In this document: one piece after another, positions 5,606-8,287 of the stretch
How positions within the stretch are numbered: the stretch's first letter is position 1
Layout of the letters: each line of letters starts with the position of its first letter
Position numbers and translations under genes: made by a program
Notes under the pieces: generated by a model
Databases searched by the model: none
Told to the model about the DNA's origin: nothing
What the model saw: the letters and a program-made list of their open reading frames with translations, nothing else
NCBI GenBank assembly: GCA_022572485.1
Contig: JACZVU010000117.1
Location: 1 to 8,287, forward strand
Source of the DNA: Myxococcales bacterium
Lineage (GTDB): Bacteria > Myxococcota_A > UBA9160 > SMWR01
Direction of reading: 5' to 3'
DNA: 8,287 nucleotides

Positions 5606-6031
5606 TCAGGGGTTGCCGTCGGTTGCGCTCGCGTCGGTTTCCGCGGGCTCCGCGAAAGCCGTGTCGTCGCCGGTCGCGTCGTCCAGCGGGTCCGTCTGCA
5701 GGGTCTCCGTGCTCGAATCCTCCGGCAGGACCGTGCCCAGCTGCTCGAAAGCTCTCTCTGGGTTGACCTCGATTCCGCCCTCGAACAAACGCTCGCCGGC
5801 TTGTTCGGTGTAGAGGTAAGAGAGCGACAGGCTGGTCAGCATGAAGACCGCCGCGCAGAGCTTCGTGAGCAGGGTGAGGAAATTGCCTGCGCCGCGGCTT
5901 CCAAACACCGTCGAACTCGCGCCACCGCCAAACACGGCGCCCATTTCGGCGCCCTTTCCGCGTTGCAGCAGAACCACAGCGATCAGGAAGAAGCAAGCGA
6001 TGACGTGCAGGACGACGAGCGCTGAAATCAT
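5606..6031 (-). CDS. secG: Protein translocase subunit SecG
   Basis: SecG is the small accessory subunit of the SecYEG channel in the inner membrane and helps SecA-driven protein export. The 141-residue protein has two membrane helices (about 2-22 and 51-73) joined by the signature loop LLQRGKGAEMGAVFGGG and ASSTVFG (21-44). After the second helix comes a tail of about 68 residues rich in Asp, Glu, Thr and Ala. E. coli SecG has 110 residues, so the tail is longer than in that model protein. The ATG at 6031 shares ATGA with the tpiA stop, and AGAGG lies 5 bases upstream inside tpiA, which points to coupled translation. Being carried in a glycolytic operon ahead of a tRNA-Leu is a known arrangement and does not imply a metabolic role. 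Confidence 0.96.
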   Translation of the reverse strand: MISALVVLHVIACFFLIAVVLLQRGKGAEMGAVFGGGASSTVFGSRGAGNFLTLLTKLCAAVFMLTSLSLSYLYTEQAGERLFEGGIEVNPERAFEQLGTVLPEDSSTETLQTDPLDDATGDDTAFAEPAETDASATDGNP

Positions 6032-6792
6032 TGAATCCTCTGGCTTTGGAAGTGCACGATACGCGCGAAGGCCTCGGGGTCAAGGCTGGCGCCGCCCACC
6101 AAGGCGCCGTCGATGTCGGGCTGGCTCAGCAGAGCATAGACGGTTTCCGGCTTGACGGAGCCCCCGTATTGGATGCGGATGCGTTTTCCGGCTTCTCCGA
6201 ACTGAGCCGATAGGCGCGTGCGAATGTGCTCGTGGGCTTGCTGGGCGACCTCCGGCGTTGCGGTGCGGCCGGTGCCGATGGCCCAGAGTGGCTCGTAGGC
6301 GATGACGATCTGCTCAGCCTGTTCGCTGGGCACCCGGGCCAGGCTCTCCCGGATCTGGGTTTCGACGACTTCGAGCGCCTGGCCTGCGTCGCGCTGCTCG
6401 AGCGTTTCGCCCACACAGACGATCGGGCGGATGCGATGCTCGAGCAGGGCCGCGGCTTTTCGCGCGATGAGTTCGTCGGATTCGCCGTAGAGGGTGCGCC
6501 GTTCGCTGTGACCCACGATCGCGTAGGTGCATCCCATGTCGGCCAGCATTCCGGGAGCGATTTCTCCCGTCCATGCGCCGCTCTCTTCAGGGTGGACGTT
6601 CTGGCCCGCAGATTGGATCGCGGTCCCGGCGATCTGCTGGGTGAGGCGATCGAGCAGTGTGAAGGGCGGAGCGATCACGATGTCGACCGCTTCGGCGTCC
6701 GCGACGAGGGGGATGAATCGGCTGGTGAACGCAGCGAGTTCAGCCGAGTTCATGTTCATCTTCCAATTCGCCGCGAGAATCGGTCTGCGCAC
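6028..6792 (-). CDS. tpiA: Triose-phosphate isomerase
   Basis: This cytoplasmic TIM-barrel enzyme interconverts dihydroxyacetone phosphate and glyceraldehyde-3-phosphate. At 254 residues it has the normal length. All key residues are present: Asn 9 and Lys 11 in AANWKMN, catalytic His 95 in IVGHSERR, catalytic Glu 167 in AYEPLWAIGTG with the mobile loop following, and the phosphate-binding YGGSVK (209-214) and GALVGGASL (229-237). The start is GTG, 3 bases after the pgk stop. GGAG lies 9 bases before it inside the last pgk codons, so the two genes are likely translated together. The stop overlaps the secG start by 4 bases. Confidence 0.98.
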   Translation of the reverse strand: MRRPILAANWKMNMNSAELAAFTSRFIPLVADAEAVDIVIAPPFTLLDRLTQQIAGTAIQSAGQNVHPEESGAWTGEIAPGMLADMGCTYAIVGHSERRTLYGESDELIARKAAALLEHRIRPIVCVGETLEQRDAGQALEVVETQIRESLARVPSEQAEQIVIAYEPLWAIGTGRTATPEVAQQAHEHIRTRLSAQFGEAGKRIRIQYGGSVKPETVYALLSQPDIDGALVGGASLDPEAFARIVHFQSQRIQ

Positions 6793-6795
6793 AGG

Positions 6796-7977
6796 CTAGC
6801 GCTCCAGTGCGGAGACGCCGGGAAGTGTTAGTCCTTGCACGTACTCGAGCGAGGCGCCGCCGCCGGTCGAAAGGTGGCCGATTCGATTTTCAAGGCCCAA
6901 CTGGTGGATTGCAGCGAGGGAGTCGCCACCGCCCACGACGCTGGTCGCAGGCGAGTCGGCGATCGCGGTCGCGACGGTACGCGTGCCCGCTGCGAATGCC
7001 TCGATCTCGAAGACTCCCATCGGGCCGTTCCAGAAAATCGTCTTGGCGTTTGCGGCTTCTGACGCGTAGCGGCGCGCGGTCTCCGGGCCGATGTCGAGGC
7101 CGAGTGTTCCTTCGGGAATTTCAGCAACCACCCGCGTCGGCGCGTCGGCTTCGAAGCGATCCGCAACGAGGTGGTCGCTGGGCAGTAGCAGGCGCCGCTC
7201 GGCATCTCGAGCTGCGCGCTGCACGGTCCATGCATCGCCAAAGCGATCGGGCTCGACGGGGGAATTGCCGGTGCTTCCTTCGTTTGCCGCAATGAACGTG
7301 TATGCCATGGCACCTCCAATCGCGAGCACGTCCGCGTGGGGCGCGAGGGCTTCGAGCACCGAGAGTTTGTCGGAAACCTTCGCGCCACCAAGGATGACCA
7401 GCAGCGGGCGGATGGGCGTGCGGATCACTTGGAGGTGTCGTAGCTCGGAGTCCATCAGATCGCCCGCCGCCACACGCTCGAAATGGGCGGCCATTCCCGC
7501 GGTCGAGGCGTGAGCCCGGTGCGCGGTTCCAAACGCGTCGTTGACGTAGATGTCCGCGAGTGCCGCGAGGGCTTTCGAGAAATCCGGATCGTTTCGCTCT
7601 TCGCCGGCGTGGAAGCGCAGATTTTCGAGAAGCAGCAGCTGCCCATCGCCGAGCTCATCGATCGCAGAGCGGGTGCGCTCCCCCACGCACTCTTCGCAAA
7701 ACGCAACACCCGTGCCCAGTCGTTTGGCGAGCCGCGCTGCGACCGGTCGGAGCGAGAGCGCCGCGACGCGCTGCCCCTTGGGTCGACCGAGATGCGAGGC
7801 GAGGATCACCCGCGCTCCCGCTTCCCGTAGTCTGCGAAGGGTCGGCAGGGATGCGCGCAAGCGGGAGTCGTCTGTGATGGCTCGATCTCGCAGGGGTACG
7901 TTGAGATCCACTCGAACGAAGACGCACTGCCCACGCACGCCTTCGGCGAGCAGGTCGTCTAGGCTCTTTACGCCCAT
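6796..7977 (-). CDS. pgk: Phosphoglycerate kinase
   Basis: PGK reversibly moves phosphate between 1,3-bisphosphoglycerate and ADP, giving 3-phosphoglycerate and ATP, in the cytoplasm. At 393 residues it is full length for a bacterial enzyme. N-domain substrate sites are FVRVDLNVPL (20-29), SHLGRPKG (61-68), LLLENLRFHAGEE (115-127) and YVNDAFGTAHRAHAST (144-159). The C-domain nucleotide site shows LGGAKVSDKL (196-205), IGGAMAYTF (220-228), WNGPMGVFE (316-324) and VVGGGDSLAA (347-356), followed by LSTGGGASLEYV (369-380). Near the C-terminus the usual GKxLPG reads GLTLPG, a Lys-to-Leu change at a commonly conserved spot. The ATG at 7977 is 7 bases after the gap stop and has no clear ribosome site, which suggests coupling to gap. 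The stop lies 3 bases before tpiA. Confidence 0.98.
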   Translation of the reverse strand: MGVKSLDDLLAEGVRGQCVFVRVDLNVPLRDRAITDDSRLRASLPTLRRLREAGARVILASHLGRPKGQRVAALSLRPVAARLAKRLGTGVAFCEECVGERTRSAIDELGDGQLLLLENLRFHAGEERNDPDFSKALAALADIYVNDAFGTAHRAHASTAGMAAHFERVAAGDLMDSELRHLQVIRTPIRPLLVILGGAKVSDKLSVLEALAPHADVLAIGGAMAYTFIAANEGSTGNSPVEPDRFGDAWTVQRAARDAERRLLLPSDHLVADRFEADAPTRVVAEIPEGTLGLDIGPETARRYASEAANAKTIFWNGPMGVFEIEAFAAGTRTVATAIADSPATSVVGGGDSLAAIHQLGLENRIGHLSTGGGASLEYVQGLTLPGVSALER

Positions 7978-7984
7978 CCGGGAT

Positions 7985-8287
7985 TCAGCGACCCATCAGC
8001 AGTGCCAGGTCGACCACGCGGGACGAGTATCCCCACTCGTTGTCGTACCACGCGAGCAGTTTTACAAAATCGCCGCCCAAGACCCGGGTGTTTTGCGCAT
8101 CGAGTATCGAGGAGTGTCGGTTGCCCACAAAATCGACCGAAACGAGTGGTTCGTCGCAGTACTCGAGGATTCCCTTGAGAGGGCCGTTGGCGGCAGCCTG
8201 CATCGCTGCGTTGATGGCCGCGGCATCGGTCGAGCGGGTGAGGTTGACGCTGAGGTCGACCGCCGAAACATTGGCGGTGGGAACGCG
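7985..8287 (-). CDS. gap: Glyceraldehyde-3-phosphate dehydrogenase, C-terminal end (5' part outside the window)
   Basis: GAPDH oxidises glyceraldehyde-3-phosphate with NAD(P) and phosphate to 1,3-bisphosphoglycerate, the substrate of the next gene, pgk. The frame is open to the window edge and reads [16 protein letters not shown], then [21 protein letters not shown] and [18 protein letters not shown], all typical of the catalytic domain's C-terminal third. About 100 of the usual 335 residues are visible. The active-site Cys and the NAD fold lie outside, so cofactor choice cannot be judged. An ATG at 8203 is internal and not a start. It is the first visible gene of the minus-strand cluster, and any promoter must lie further right. 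Confidence 0.97.
   Translation of the reverse strand, partial: RVPTANVSAVDLSVNLTRSTDAAAINAAMQAAANGPLKGILEYCDEPLVSVDFVGNRHSSILDAQNTRVLGGDFVKLLAWYDNEWGYSSRVVDLALLMGR

Noticed and set aside
1..8287. A previously undescribed multi-gene system
   Set aside because: Every protein gene belongs to a well-known family and most sit in a familiar arrangement; no group of unknown genes, nuclease-reverse transcriptase pair, CRISPR array or mobile cargo is visible.

Overview
The window is about 8.3 kb of GC-rich bacterial chromosome that looks like ordinary, densely packed housekeeping DNA. It has nine protein genes (two cut by the window ends), one tRNA and one gene-poor stretch of about 600 bases. The order gap-pgk-tpiA-secG-tRNA-Leu, a Lon protease of the usual proteobacterial kind, an OmpA-domain lipoprotein (so an outer membrane is expected) and frequent GTG starts suggest a Gram-negative, probably a deltaproteobacterial-type lineage (Myxococcota, Desulfobacterota or a relative). 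That placement is an inference from gene content and order. No taxonomic marker was tested.

Left half, plus strand: the C-terminal part of lon (1-926) ends, and a 118-base spacer with several competing small hairpins follows. Next come an OmpA/MotB-type peptidoglycan-binding lipoprotein (about 1045-1923; no conventional start fits its signal peptide) and a MOFRL-family glycerate 2-kinase (1920-3227) that overlaps the lipoprotein by four bases (GTGA). Then a stretch of about 600 bases (3228-3829) has no convincing gene. It holds a long inverted repeat with 18-base arms (3356-3422) and some weaker foldback structures. After it comes a small flavin reductase-like gene (about 3830-4309), whose stop lies only 10 bases from the stop of the convergent aldolase gene.

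Right half, minus strand, read from the right edge: the end of gap (glyceraldehyde-3-phosphate dehydrogenase), pgk, tpiA, secG, tRNA-Leu with anticodon GAG, then a class I fructose-bisphosphate aldolase. Spacings are 7 bases (gap-pgk), 3 bases (pgk-tpiA) and a 4-base overlap (tpiA-secG), so these are almost certainly one transcript. The tRNA follows 46 bases after secG, and the aldolase follows 139 bases after the tRNA.

Together, aldolase, triose-phosphate isomerase, GAPDH and PGK cover the reversible middle of glycolysis, gluconeogenesis or the Calvin cycle, from fructose-1,6-bisphosphate to 3-phosphoglycerate. Glycerate 2-kinase feeds glycerate in just below, as 2-phosphoglycerate. SecG rides in the glycolytic operon as a subunit of the SecYEG translocon. 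I see no defence system, mobile gene, CRISPR array or novel enzyme. The features worth a second look are the non-coding inverted repeat, the missing start of the lipoprotein gene, and the structured spacers around the tRNA.
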